Under the pieces are notes generated by a model. That model was not told the origin of the DNA. It did no database searches and saw only the letters and a list, made by a program, of their open reading frames with translations. Source: Dyella lipolytica (GTDB lineage Bacteria > Pseudomonadota > Gammaproteobacteria > Xanthomonadales > Rhodanobacteraceae). Taken from it: a stretch of 64,000 nt of DNA. The stretch is taken from assembly GCF_030160075.1 (NCBI RefSeq), contig NZ_BSNQ01000003.1, positions 738,625 to 802,624 on the forward strand, written 5' to 3'. A program made the position numbers and the translations under genes. Of this stretch, positions 1-8,785 are shown piece by piece (the stretch's first letter is position 1; each line of letters begins with the position of its first letter).

Positions 1-1
1 C

Positions 2-3000
2 AACGCCACGCCGCTGATCTTCGGCAGCAATGCGAGCACTTCCGCCAATGGTGCCAGTGTGCCCGCTGTCAGCGGCAATGGTGCGCTGCTGCGCGTTTCG
101 CAGGATGGTGTTGCTAGCGTCACACGCAACGATGTTTCCGGCACCACGTCGGGTGATCTCACTATCGATGCGGGTGCCACCGTACAGGGCGGCAGTTCGC
201 TGGTCATGGACGCGACCGGTTCGATCAGTGTGAGCCCGTCGGCGACGTTCAGCGCGCAGAATATCGACGCCAATAGCAATCTGATCACCTTTGTCGGCAG
301 CAACGGCACCAACACCAATGCAGGCGGCCTGGTGATCGGACCAGGCACGCTAAGTCTGCTCAGTGGGGCACAGCAGGTCACGTTGAGCAGTCGTGGTGCG
401 ATCGATTTCCTCGGCAACATCACCATTGATCTACCGCAGACACTCGACCTCAACGCCAATGCATTTGTCAGCGACGGCGGCCAGGTAAGTATCAAGGCCG
501 CCACGCTCGGTCTGGGTAATGCGATCGGCTCGAGCACAGCGACTCCGGTCGTGGGTCATGGCCAGTTGAACTTGAACGCGGATGAGTTGGATTTCACCGC
601 GGGCACTAGCACTTTGCAGGGATTTGGCAGCGTAACGGCCTTTGCCAGCCAGGGTATGACGGGGCAGGGGAGCGGCGGTTTCGATTTCGGCGCGGCCACC
701 GTGAGTTTGAACACGCCCGTGCTGCTGGCTGACACCGGCGCCAATACCCATTTGACGACCACCGGTACGCTGGCGATCAACGCGACGACAGGCACGCCAT
801 TGCAGAACAGTGCGATGGGCGGCGCATTGACTCTTAGCGGCGGCTCACTGACGGTCGGTACGCAAATTGCGGCAGCAGCGGGTGATCTGAGCCTCGCAGC
901 GACCAGCGGTGATCTGACTGTCACCGATACTGCCAGCTTGAACACGGCAGGTATCAACAAGACTTTCTTCGACATCACTACTTATGCGCCGGGCGGCAAT
1001 CTCAAGCTGACTTCCGCGCAGGGTTCGGTGATCGTGCAGCCAGGAGCAACCATCGATTTCGCAGGCGCGCCGCTGGGCGGTGACGCAGGTGGCATCACCA
1101 TCCAGGCCGCGAATCTGGCCGTGCTAAACGGTAACTTCGAAGGTCAAGCCGTAAGCGGCTATCGCGGCGGCTATTTCACGCTTAGCAGCGGCGGCGCGCT
1201 CGATCTCGACCAGCTTGCGTCTTTGACTGGCAAGGCCGGCGCGACGGGCGGCATATCCATCAGCAGCGGCGCCGGCGACCTTGTGTTGTCGTTAGGTCAG
1301 AGTCTGGTGTCGCAAGACGTTTACCTGGCCGCCAACGGTGGTGCCGGTAGCGTGAATTCGGCAGCTGGCGTGGTGCAAATCGACGGCACCATCAATGCAT
1401 CGGGTGCGGCAGCCGGCGATATTCAGTTGTACGGCCGCAACGGCGTCGACGTAAACGGCAGTCTGCTGGCGACAAGCAGCATACCCGAGCAGCGCGGCGG
1501 CAATGTGCTGATCGCCATCACGGGCAGCAGCGATGGAACGCTCAACACCACTTACGGTTACGAAAACGTGCAAGCAGGCAGTGCGGGCACGATCCAGTTC
1601 GGCCCGAATGCATCCATCAATGTGTCCGGCGGTTCGCCGGATGCGGGAGGAACCGTCAACCTACGCGCCCCGTTGCTGGCCAACGGCGACGTGCCGATCA
1701 CCTTCAGCGGCGGAACGCTGGCCGTTACAGGTGCGAACAGCGTCACCATCGAGCCCTATGCGGTGTGGAGCACTGCCGATAAGTACACGGACCCCACCAA
1801 ATATTTCGACGGCCTGATCGATCCCGCTGGTTGGTATCAATACGGCCCCGACGGCACGCCGCAATTGGTAGCCGGTACCTGGACCGACGCGACCGGCGCT
1901 GTGCTTCCCGCACCGACGGACGCGGCGACGCTGCAGGCGTACCTGAGCACGGACTACTTCACGCCGACAGCTGCCGACGCCGCGCATCAGACGTTCTATG
2001 GCTACGTCAACGGCGATCCGACGCAGGGTGCGGGCACACTGATGAGCTACGTGGAGCAGCCGGGGTATACGTTCGGCAATCGCTTCGCGGGCATCGCCAA
2101 TGTGCAGCTACGGCCGGGCATCGAGCTGATCAATCCGGATGCTGGCATCAATGGTGGCGATATTTCCGTGCTTACCAATTGGAATCTTGGTGCAGGAACC
2201 ACGAACGCCAACGGTGTTATCCAACTGGCCTATCGCTATCAGCCGACGTCGGCGTCGGCGTCGGGACAGGCACCCATTCTCACCGTGTTGGCTCTGCATA
2301 ACCTCGACATCGATGCCAGCATTACGGATGGTTTCTATCAGCAGAACAATGGTCCGCAACTCTCCGCACCAGTCATCCTTACCGGCGGTACAACACAGCT
2401 CTATAACAACGCGCTGGCTGCGTACAACACTGCCAACACCTACTTGGACTTCGGTGATCCCTATTTCCCCGGAGCGGATCAGCTATGGCAAGGCGGATCT
2501 TATTTTGTCAACGGAAACGGCAACGTAAGTTTGACGTTGGATCCGTACTACGAGCCCATTGAAGCGCCGCTGGTCAATCAATCGACGGCTTACTATCAGA
2601 ACTACATGTTGTATATCGGCGAAGTGGGCGCAGGCTCCGCTACTTACGGGCCAGGTATCACCAAGTGGGCGTACGCCTATACCCAGGGCGATTATGCCGG
2701 TTACCTACCTTATGCACCGACCTCGCTGGTTGCGCCGCAGCCTGCAAGTTACGCGCAATACTCGAGTTATGTGACGGCATACCAGAACTGGTTGACAAGC
2801 AATTTCAACAACAACGCATCACAACAAACGCCATCTCCTCTGTTATTGCCGTTGCCGACGGAAGCGAGCAGCAACTACTCCCTTTACTCATCGGATTACG
2901 GCACCTACATCAACGGGTTCGACAGTTACTTCAACTACGTGTCCACCCAGGTGGGGAATGTCAACGCCGTTGGTTCGGGCTCGCAATTGTTCTACGCGCC

Positions 3001-6000
3001 TTTCACGCCCGCTGCGAATCAGGCTTCGGTGCAGACCGCTGGCGGTACGGCGGACAACTCTCCCTCCAACATGCCAAGCCTCGGCAATCCGGCATCGCTG
3101 ATTTCCGCGACCTTGCTTGGCGGGTCGAGCAGTTCCTATCGATTGGTCGCGGGTGCGAATTTCACCGGTGTGGATCCGTTGTCCGTTGTGGCAAACACCG
3201 GCGGCGGTAACGTTAATTTAGACGGCCATTTCGCTGTGCAATACACGGCGAACGGTGGCGATGGCAAGACGCTGGATTTCCCAACCGCAGTACGTACGGG
3301 AACTGGATCGATCGACATCGTCTCTGCCGGAGATATCAATTGGCAGGATCAGGTGGCACCTGCCGTGGTGTACACCGCGGGTGAGCCGGCCAATGGCACG
3401 ACGGCGGGAAGCGGTGTGTCCGTGCTCAGCACGACAACCAGCATTTCCTCGATGCCCGATATTCTGGCCAGTGGTCTTGTCAATCCGGACAACGCGGGCA
3501 ACATCGTGCTCAGCGCGCAAGGCAATATCAACGCCATAGAGCAGGTGATCGATACCAGTGGCAGCGTCACCGGCGCGGCGGGCAACGATATCAGCCAGCT
3601 TTGGTGGCCGTGGATGCAGACTGGTAATACTGCAACCCGTTCCTCGATCAATTTCGCCAACTTCGATCAGGGCGTGATGAGTGCCGGCGGCAATGTCAGC
3701 GTCACCGCGGGCGGCGATATCCGCGATCTTTCGGTGTCATTGCCCACCACCTGGTATGCCAATGCTGGCGGAACGGCGGTCACCACGGTCGGCGGCGGCA
3801 ATCTTACCGTCAATGCGGGTGGCGATATTCTCAGCGGCACGTATTTCGTCGCCAAAGGGCAGGGGACATTGGTGGCTGGTGGAACGATCGGCTCCGATAT
3901 CGACTACACCGTGCCGGCGAATGTCAACGAAATCGGCGGCATTACTACACCGGTAGCAACGCTACTTGGCTTGCAAGATGCTCAATTCTCCGTGCAGGCG
4001 CACGATGGCGTGAACATCGGCGGTATTTACGATCCGTCCTACGCGGTTATCGACAGTACGAATCTAAAACTGATACCGGTGGGTGAAACAGACGCCCAAA
4101 GCTACAGCAGCACATCGTCCGTAAGTATCTTGACGACGAATGGCGATACAACGCTGGATAGTTTGAGTGCGCCAGCGACGTTGTTCTCGTACGGTGCGTC
4201 GGAATCCGAGGCATATGCGTACAACCCCGGTGCGGTACTCCCGGCGACACTAAGCCTTACGGCGCTCAATGGAAGCGTCAACATCCTCGGCGGCGGTGGA
4301 CTGTATCCATCGGAGACCGGCAATCTGAGCTTGCTTGCTTCGGATTCGGTGAACTTCGCGGAACTGGTCTACACACTTAACACCGCTAGCTACAACGTGA
4401 ATCAAAGTTTTGGATTGATCGATGCTTCCGCATCCGATCTACCGTCGCCTCTACAGCCCTCTGGAGTAGAAGCTGGCAATCAAACGGGCATAGCCAATTT
4501 GCTCATTGCCGGCTATCTGGACAACGGACTCTACAACGCCTACTCGCGCGATTTGCACCAAGCGATCCCCTTGCATGGGTCCGACGCAGTGCCCGTTCGC
4601 ATCTACGCGCTCAACGGCGACATCGTGGACGGAACGCCGGCTCCTAACGGGGTGATGATGGATCAGATCATTCTTGAGCCGGACAAGCCCGCGTTGATCT
4701 ATGCGGGTCGCGACATCGTCGATTTATCACTGATGGGTCAGCAAACCCATCAATCGGATATTACGCGCATCGCTGCTGGCCGAGATATTTACGACACACC
4801 GTTTTATACCGGCACGCTTAGTATCTACCGCCCTCTAAATGAAGACTACGAACTCGTGCCGTCCATCTTGTTGGGCGGTGTCGGCAGCCTGCTAGTCGAA
4901 GCCGGCCGAAATATCGGCCCGTTGACCAGCCAGACAGATATCCAGTCGCCAAATAACAGCAGCACCTACCTTACCGGGATAGACACCATAGGTAATCAGG
5001 TCAATCCCTACCTGCCGCATGACGGCGCCAATATCAACGTATTGTTCGGCGTCGGGCCAGGCATCGAGACCAGTAATTTCCTTACGCAATACTTGAGCAA
5101 TCCCAACGGCATCGATGGTTTCGGCAGCCTACTGCCGGATCTGATCAGTTTTATGGAGCAGCGACAGGAGGGCGCGATAGTCGACACGGGTTTCGCGCAA
5201 GACCAGATCAACGTCGTGCTGACTGCGCAGCAAGCGGAGGCCGCATTCCAGCAGCTGCCGCCTTATGTGCAAGAGCTGTTCGCGCAGCAGGAGTTCTTCA
5301 AGCTGCTCACTCAGGTTGGTGCTGACTACAACAATCCTAGCAGCCCTTACTATCAGCAATACGCGCGCGGCTACGCAGCCATCCAAAGCCTGTTCCCCGC
5401 ATCGCTGGGCTACACGAACAACGGCAGCGGAAAAGGCGGTATCAACGGCGAGGCGTCAACGATCGATACGGGCGACCTGGATATTCCCAGCTCAACCATT
5501 CAGACGCAGCAGGGCGGCAATATCAGCATCCTCGGACCGGGTGGGCAGGCGTTGATCGGCAGTGTCGAAGCGCCGCCTGTTATCACCGACAACCGCGGCA
5601 ACGTTATCGCCGGTCCCAACAGCATGGGCATCTTGACGTTGGAGCAAGGTAGCGTCGATATGTTTACCGATCGCAGCGTGCTGTTGGCGCAAAGCCGCAT
5701 CTTTACCGAGCAGGGCGGCAATATGGTGATCTGGAGCTCCAACGGCGATATCAACGCTGGCCAGGGTGCGAAGACCACCGAGGTCGTGCCGCCGCCCACG
5801 TATTTGTGCAGCCTGGATGCGTTCTGTCTTATCGATGCACGCGGTGAAGTCAGCGGCGCCGGCATCGCTACCTTGCAGACAATTCCTGGCGCGACATCGG
5901 GCAACGTCTACCTGGTTGCACCACGCGGCACGGTCGATGCGGGCGATGCCGGTATCCGTGTTTCCGGCAATCTTGTGGTGGCCGCCGCGCAGATCGCCAA

Positions 6001-6334
6001 TGCCGACAACATCCAGGTGCAAGGCCAAAAGATCGGCGTGCCGGTCACGCAGTCGGTAAATGTCGGCGCGCTTAACGCCGCAGGCGCTGCTGCCGGCGCG
6101 GTAAGCAAAGTGGCGCAAGACATGTTGAAGCAGCAGCAGAACGATGCACTTGGCAAACAGCCGTCCATCATCTCGGTGCAGGTGCTTGGGTTCGGCGACG
6201 GCAGTACCAGCATCCAGGAAAACGGTAGCGGTTATGACCCGAACAGTCCCGTTCAAATACTCGGAGCGGGGCGGCTCAGCGACGCGCGCAAAAAATCTTT
6301 GACCGAGGCGGAGCGCCGGCAGCTTGTCGAGTAG
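2..6334 (+). CDS. Filamentous-haemagglutinin-family surface protein, DUF3739 C-terminus (5' end outside window)
   Basis: The reading frame is open from base 2 with no stop, so the true start lies upstream; the GTG near base 59 is internal. More than 2,100 residues are visible. Most are Gly/Ala/Ser/Thr/Asn-rich short repeats of the kind that fold into a right-handed parallel beta-helix, as in two-partner-secreted exoproteins. The last 150 or so residues (about nt 5820-6200), with a VAPRGTVDAGDAGI stretch followed by NADNIQVQG, match my memory of the DUF3739 domain that closes many filamentous-haemagglutinin-like proteins. By family knowledge these are exported adhesins or surface exoproteins. 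The segment at about nt 2535-2955 is unusually tyrosine-rich and breaks the repeat pattern, and a helical Gln/Leu-rich stretch lies near nt 5150-5400. No TpsB transporter is in the window; it may be upstream. Substrate and partner are unknown. Confidence 0.85.
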   Translation, partial: NATPLIFGSNASTSANGASVPAVSGNGALLRVSQDGVASVTRNDVSGTTSGDLTIDAGATVQGGSSLVMDATGSISVSPSATFSAQNIDANSNLITFVGSNGTNTNAGGLVIGPGTLSLLSGAQQVTLSSRGAIDFLGNITIDLPQTLDLNANAFVSDGGQVSIKAATLGLGNAIGSSTATPVVGHGQLNLNADELDFTAGTSTLQGFGSVTAFASQGMTGQGSGGFDFGAATVSLNTPVLLADTGANTHLTTTGTLAINATTGTPLQNSAMGGALTLSGGSLTVGTQIAAAAGDLSLAATSGDLTVTDTASLNTAGINKTFFDITTYAPGGNLKLTSAQGSVIVQPGATIDFAGAPLGGDAGGITIQAANLAVLNGNFEGQAVSGYRGGYFTLSSGGALDLDQLASLTGKAGATGGISISSGAGDLVLSLGQSLVSQDVYLAANGGAGSVNSAAGVVQIDGTINASGAAAGDIQLYGRNGVDVNGSLLATSSIPEQRGGNVLIAITGSSDGTLNTTYGYENVQAGSAGTIQFGPNASINVSGGSPDAGGTVNLRAPLLANGDVPITFSGGTLAVTGANSVTIEPYAVWSTADKYTDPTKYFDGLIDPAGWYQYGPDGTPQLVAGTWTDATGAVLPAPTDAATLQAYLSTDYFTPTAADAAHQTFYGYVNGDPTQGAGTLMSYVEQPGYTFGNRFAGIANVQLRPGIELINPDAGINGGDISVLTNWNLGAGTTNANGVIQLAYRYQPTSASASGQAPILTVLALHNLDIDASITDGFYQQNNGPQLSAPVILTGGTTQLYNNALAAYNTANTYLDFGDPYFPGADQLWQGGSYFVNGNGNVSLTLDPYYEPIEAPLVNQSTAYYQNYMLYIGEVGAGSATYGPGITKWAYAYTQGDYAGYLPYAPTSLVAPQPASYAQYSSYVTAYQNWLTSNFNNNASQQTPSPLLLPLPTEASSNYSLYSSDYGTYINGFDSYFNYVSTQVGNVNAVGSGSQLFYAPFTPAANQASVQTAGGTADNSPSNMPSLGNPASLISATLLGGSSSSYRLVAGANFTGVDPLSVVANTGGGNVNLDGHFAVQYTANGGDGKTLDFPTAVRTGTGSIDIVSAGDINWQDQVAPAVVYTAGEPANGTTAGSGVSVLSTTTSISSMPDILASGLVNPDNAGNIVLSAQGNINAIEQVIDTSGSVTGAAGNDISQLWWPWMQTGNTATRSSINFANFDQGVMSAGGNVSVTAGGDIRDLSVSLPTTWYANAGGTAVTTVGGGNLTVNAGGDILSGTYFVAKGQGTLVAGGTIGSDIDYTVPANVNEIGGITTPVATLLGLQDAQFSVQAHDGVNIGGIYDPSYAVIDSTNLKLIPVGETDAQSYSSTSSVSILTTNGDTTLDSLSAPATLFSYGASESEAYAYNPGAVLPATLSLTALNGSVNILGGGGLYPSETGNLSLLASDSVNFAELVYTLNTASYNVNQSFGLIDASASDLPSPLQPSGVEAGNQTGIANLLIAGYLDNGLYNAYSRDLHQAIPLHGSDAVPVRIYALNGDIVDGTPAPNGVMMDQIILEPDKPALIYAGRDIVDLSLMGQQTHQSDITRIAAGRDIYDTPFYTGTLSIYRPLNEDYELVPSILLGGVGSLLVEAGRNIGPLTSQTDIQSPNNSSTYLTGIDTIGNQVNPYLPHDGANINVLFGVGPGIETSNFLTQYLSNPNGIDGFGSLLPDLISFMEQRQEGAIVDTGFAQDQINVVLTAQQAEAAFQQLPPYVQELFAQQEFFKLLTQVGADYNNPSSPYYQQYARGYAAIQSLFPASLGYTNNGSGKGGINGEASTIDTGDLDIPSSTIQTQQGGNISILGPGGQALIGSVEAPPVITDNRGNVIAGPNSMGILTLEQGSVDMFTDRSVLLAQSRIFTEQGGNMVIWSSNGDINAGQGAKTTEVVPPPTYLCSLDAFCLIDARGEVSGAGIATLQTIPGATSGNVYLVAPRGTVDAGDAGIRVSGNLVVAAAQIANADNIQVQGQKIGVPVTQSVNVGALNAAGAAAGAVSKVAQDMLKQQQNDALGKQPSIISVQVLGFGDGSTSIQENGSGYDPNSPVQILGAGRLSDARKKSLTEAERRQLVE

Positions 6335-6444
6335 CGATAGCCCATAACCAGTCGAGCGCTGGATAAGGAAGCGTCGATGCGGCATGCATCGGCGCGTAAC
6401 CCAAAAACATCGACCGAGCATCATCCTTGCGGGATCGTCCCCAA

Positions 6445-6462
6445 GGAAAGGCGGAGCTTTCC
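6445..6462. other. Weak hairpin after the adhesin gene
   Basis: GGAAAG and CTTTCC arms of 6 bp flank a 6-nt loop, followed by CCCTTTAG. It lies in the 161-nt gap between the adhesin and the next small gene. It is too weak to call as a terminator with confidence. Confidence 0.25.
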
Positions 6463-6495
6463 CTTTAGCTAGATGGGAATCATGGACTGGGACAA

Positions 6496-6915
6496 ATGAC
6501 TGTGAATCAAGGCGCCCTCGTTGAAACGCTTATCCAACTTTCCGACTTCCGCCAATACGGTATGGCCGAATCATTGTTAGCCGCTTGCGAACGCGCACAA
6601 CTGGAGCAGTTGCTGCTTATTTCAGACCGTGCATTCAACCAGCGCCTGGTTTATTCGCTGGAACGGCAGTTAAAGCGCAGCAGGGAAGCGACCTACAAAC
6701 CGAGAGGTTCATTGCTCGCTGTGCTGGTGGGTATTTTCAACAGGTGGTGCAACGAAGGACATCGACCGGCTATTCGTTGCGTATCGGGCGAATTGAAAAG
6801 GGAATGTCTGGCGGCGCTTATGCGGTTGCCGGAACTGGACCGGGAGGTCTATTCCATGATGCGCGAATTCAGCCTGCCTGAAGAGTCAACTACATCGTGC
6901 GGCTGTTCATATTGA
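6496..6915 (+). CDS. Small hypothetical protein, 139 aa
   Basis: I do not recognise the family. The ATG is preceded by a purine-rich GGGAC at usable spacing, and the gene sits 161 nt after the adhesin on the same strand. The product is soluble, helical and Arg/Leu/Glu-rich, with no signal peptide or membrane segment. It ends in a Cys-Gly-Cys-Ser-Tyr tail, so a metal or thiol role is imaginable but unproven. An intrinsic terminator follows at 6994-7021, which supports a real transcription unit ending here. It could be co-transcribed with the adhesin; no function should be inferred from that. Confidence 0.6.
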   Translation: MTVNQGALVETLIQLSDFRQYGMAESLLAACERAQLEQLLLISDRAFNQRLVYSLERQLKRSREATYKPRGSLLAVLVGIFNRWCNEGHRPAIRCVSGELKRECLAALMRLPELDREVYSMMREFSLPEESTTSCGCSY

Positions 6916-6993
6916 GAAAAATCGCCTTGACCTATTTATTTGCGTAATTGCCGTCGAAATAGGCGCAATAGGGATTGCTTTGCCATCGGCATT

Positions 6994-7021
6994 AAAAAAC
7001 GGGGATGATCCCCGTTTTTTT
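6994..7021 (+). terminator. Intrinsic terminator
   Basis: A perfect 11-bp stem (AAAAAACGGGG pairing with CCCCGTTTTTT) surrounds the 5-nt loop ATGAT and runs into a T tract. This is a textbook rho-independent terminator and probably works in both directions. It closes the unit containing the 139-aa gene. Confidence 0.9.
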
Positions 7022-7206
7022 ATATTCATGGGACGCGGCAGCACGATTGAATCATGGCGCAAAAATCTCCTGAGAATTGTAGACATTCGAATGAATACAA
7101 GATGTGAAATTGCCGAGAAATACGGCTCGCGGCTGCATGTAGTGCGCGGTTGATCACATTATTATTTTATTACACTAATCATGACTTATTTGATTAAGTT
7201 GAAATC

Positions 7207-7222
7207 TCAATTATGTAATTGA
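7207..7222. promoter_or_regulatory. Inverted repeat, candidate operator upstream of PstS-like gene
   Basis: TCAATTA and TAATTGA are perfect 7-bp arms separated by TG, in AT-rich DNA 104 nt before the ATG at 7326. The symmetry suits a dimeric regulator, but no regulator can be named. Confidence 0.35.
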
Positions 7223-7325
7223 TATGGCATATTCAAGGACATTTTTACTTAATCGGGTCGTCATTGCACGAGCGTAGAAAAGATACGCCTCCAATCCCGG
7301 AGGTAAAGCGCAATGGGGATACATC

Positions 7326-8663
7326 ATGAATCACGGACTCAACAAGGCTAAGCTGGCTATTGGAGCCCTCGCTTTGGCCATGGCAACCCTGTCCCACGCC
7401 AGCACCACGCTGGTTGGCGGTGGCGCGACGCTGCCGGCGATCGGTTACGTCGGTACGGGCGCTGAGACGAGTACTCAGGTCTTCCCGGCAGGTGCCGGTT
7501 CCTTGTTCGCTGTTTACAGTGCCCAGCGCGGCAATCCGACGGTGTCGTACTGCCAAACAGGTAGTGGCGCCGGCAAGAACATCCTCGCCAAGGTGGCGGG
7601 TACCAGCGTACAAACGGCTTGCGTCAAGAATGCTTCGGGTGTCTTTGTCGGCTTCGGCGCCAATGCCACCGGCGTGGGTCGCTCCGATCTGACGCAACCG
7701 AACTTCGCTGGCGCGGACTCGCCGCTGACCCAGACCGATTTCACCAACTACACGAGCAATCACACTTCCGGCTTTCTGCCCACAGAGTTTCCGGCCGTGG
7801 CCGGCGCGATTTCGATCGCGATGAACAAGACAACCACCAAAGGTTTCGTGTTGAACGACACGAACACCAACTTCAGCGACTCGCAGCTGTGCCTGATCTT
7901 CTCCGGACAAGCCACCGATTGGGGTGATTCCCGCCTGGTGTCGGCGTACACGCTGCAATCCGGCGATACGATTTCCGGTCCCATCGCTGTGCAGTATCGT
8001 TCCGATGGTAGCGGCACCACCTTTAGCTTCATGAACCATGAGTCGACGGTTTGCTCGGGTACGCCGGCCAAACATTTTGTGACCAATCAGGCTTTCACCA
8101 GTGCCGTGGCGCTTTACTTGCCGACCCTTCCCAGCAACTGGACCGGCTCTAGCGGCAACCCCGCGGTAACTCAGGCCATCAAGGCGACCGCCGGCAGCAT
8201 CGGCTATGCCGAAATGGCCAATTCGAAGGCCCTGGGTATCGATTTCGCCAAGGTCAACGGCCAGGATCCGGAAGCGAATTTCGGCGGCACCAAGTTTGTG
8301 GTGAGCAGCAGCAACCTGGTTTACAACGAAGTGATCAATGGCGCCGACGCGAACACAGGTGTACCGGTACTCGCCGCCATCTCGCCCGCGCCGACCACCC
8401 AGTGTATCGCGCTGGTCGAACCGTCCTCCTACGCCAACCCGAGCAGCGGCTACCCGATCATGGCCGTCTCGTACCTGTTGGGCAACGCACAAGGTAACGG
8501 CACGGACCTCGCCAATACCAAGGCTTTGCTGGGCGCGCCGTACAACGCAACGATCACCGGCAGCTCGAGCCTGACTCAGTTCGGCACCGGCACCGGCCTG
8601 GAACTGCTGAACACTGGAACGACCATCACCACCACCACGATCAGCGGTTGCCTGGTCAACTAA
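7326..8663 (+). CDS. Secreted PstS-like (phosphate-binding fold) protein
   Basis: The 445-aa product begins with an export signal (about residues 1-25, ending near SHA). The mature N-terminus, LVGGGATLPA, resembles the GAGATFPAP start of PstS. Other PstS-like blocks follow: YRSDGSGTTF in the middle (the phosphate-contacting SDGSGTT loop), GSIGYAE, and YPIMAVSYLL near the end. By family knowledge such proteins are periplasmic or secreted members of the PBP-like superfamily. It is about 100 residues longer than E. coli PstS (346 aa). There are no pstCAB or phoU genes nearby, so a role as a stand-alone secreted phosphate-binding or DING-like protein is as likely as ABC transport. The start codon is supported by GGGGAT upstream, and the gene is monocistronic, with its own terminator. 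Confidence 0.85.
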   Translation: MNHGLNKAKLAIGALALAMATLSHASTTLVGGGATLPAIGYVGTGAETSTQVFPAGAGSLFAVYSAQRGNPTVSYCQTGSGAGKNILAKVAGTSVQTACVKNASGVFVGFGANATGVGRSDLTQPNFAGADSPLTQTDFTNYTSNHTSGFLPTEFPAVAGAISIAMNKTTTKGFVLNDTNTNFSDSQLCLIFSGQATDWGDSRLVSAYTLQSGDTISGPIAVQYRSDGSGTTFSFMNHESTVCSGTPAKHFVTNQAFTSAVALYLPTLPSNWTGSSGNPAVTQAIKATAGSIGYAEMANSKALGIDFAKVNGQDPEANFGGTKFVVSSSNLVYNEVINGADANTGVPVLAAISPAPTTQCIALVEPSSYANPSSGYPIMAVSYLLGNAQGNGTDLANTKALLGAPYNATITGSSSLTQFGTGTGLELLNTGTTITTTTISGCLVN

Positions 8664-8690
8664 GTTCTACGTTTGATCTGCAGGAAGCAG

Positions 8691-8725
8691 AAAAAGGAGG
8701 GGCTCAGTCCCCTCCTTTCTTTTTT
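8691..8725 (+). terminator. Intrinsic terminator of the PstS-like gene
   Basis: A perfect 10-bp stem (AAAGGAGGGG with CCCCTCCTTT), a 6-nt loop CTCAGT and a run of Ts follow the stop codon by 28 nt. It sits between this gene and the convergent pyruvate oxidase gene. Confidence 0.93.
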
Positions 8726-8785
8726 AGCCGGTGCCAATTCGCTGCCGGATCCTGGCGATGCGCAATGACCGCTTTGGTCCGTGAA

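Larger units (their letters stand above)
6916..7325. other. 410-nt intergenic region: terminator, AT-rich leader, inverted repeat
   Basis: No gene is supported. The left part holds the terminator of the preceding gene. From about 7090 the base composition turns AT-rich, consistent with the promoter region of the PstS-like gene. An inverted repeat sits at 7207-7222 and a short CCTCC/GGAGG hairpin lies just before the start codon, near 7290-7305. I looked for a Pho box (two CTGTCAT-type half sites) and did not find a convincing one. Confidence 0.6.

Noticed and set aside
59-61. GTG at base 59 as the true start of the adhesin gene
   Set aside because: The frame is open to the left edge, no ribosome-binding site precedes it and there is no signal sequence.
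5492-6424. A 310-residue minus-strand frame opposite the adhesin 3' end
   Set aside because: It is antisense to the DUF3739 region and shows no family features.
7022-7325. A Pho box for the PstS-like gene
   Set aside because: I could not find two CTGTCAT-type half sites with correct spacing.
7245-8492. A 415-residue minus-strand frame opposite the PstS-like gene
   Set aside because: It is a composition shadow of the plus-strand gene, which carries a signal peptide and PstS motifs.
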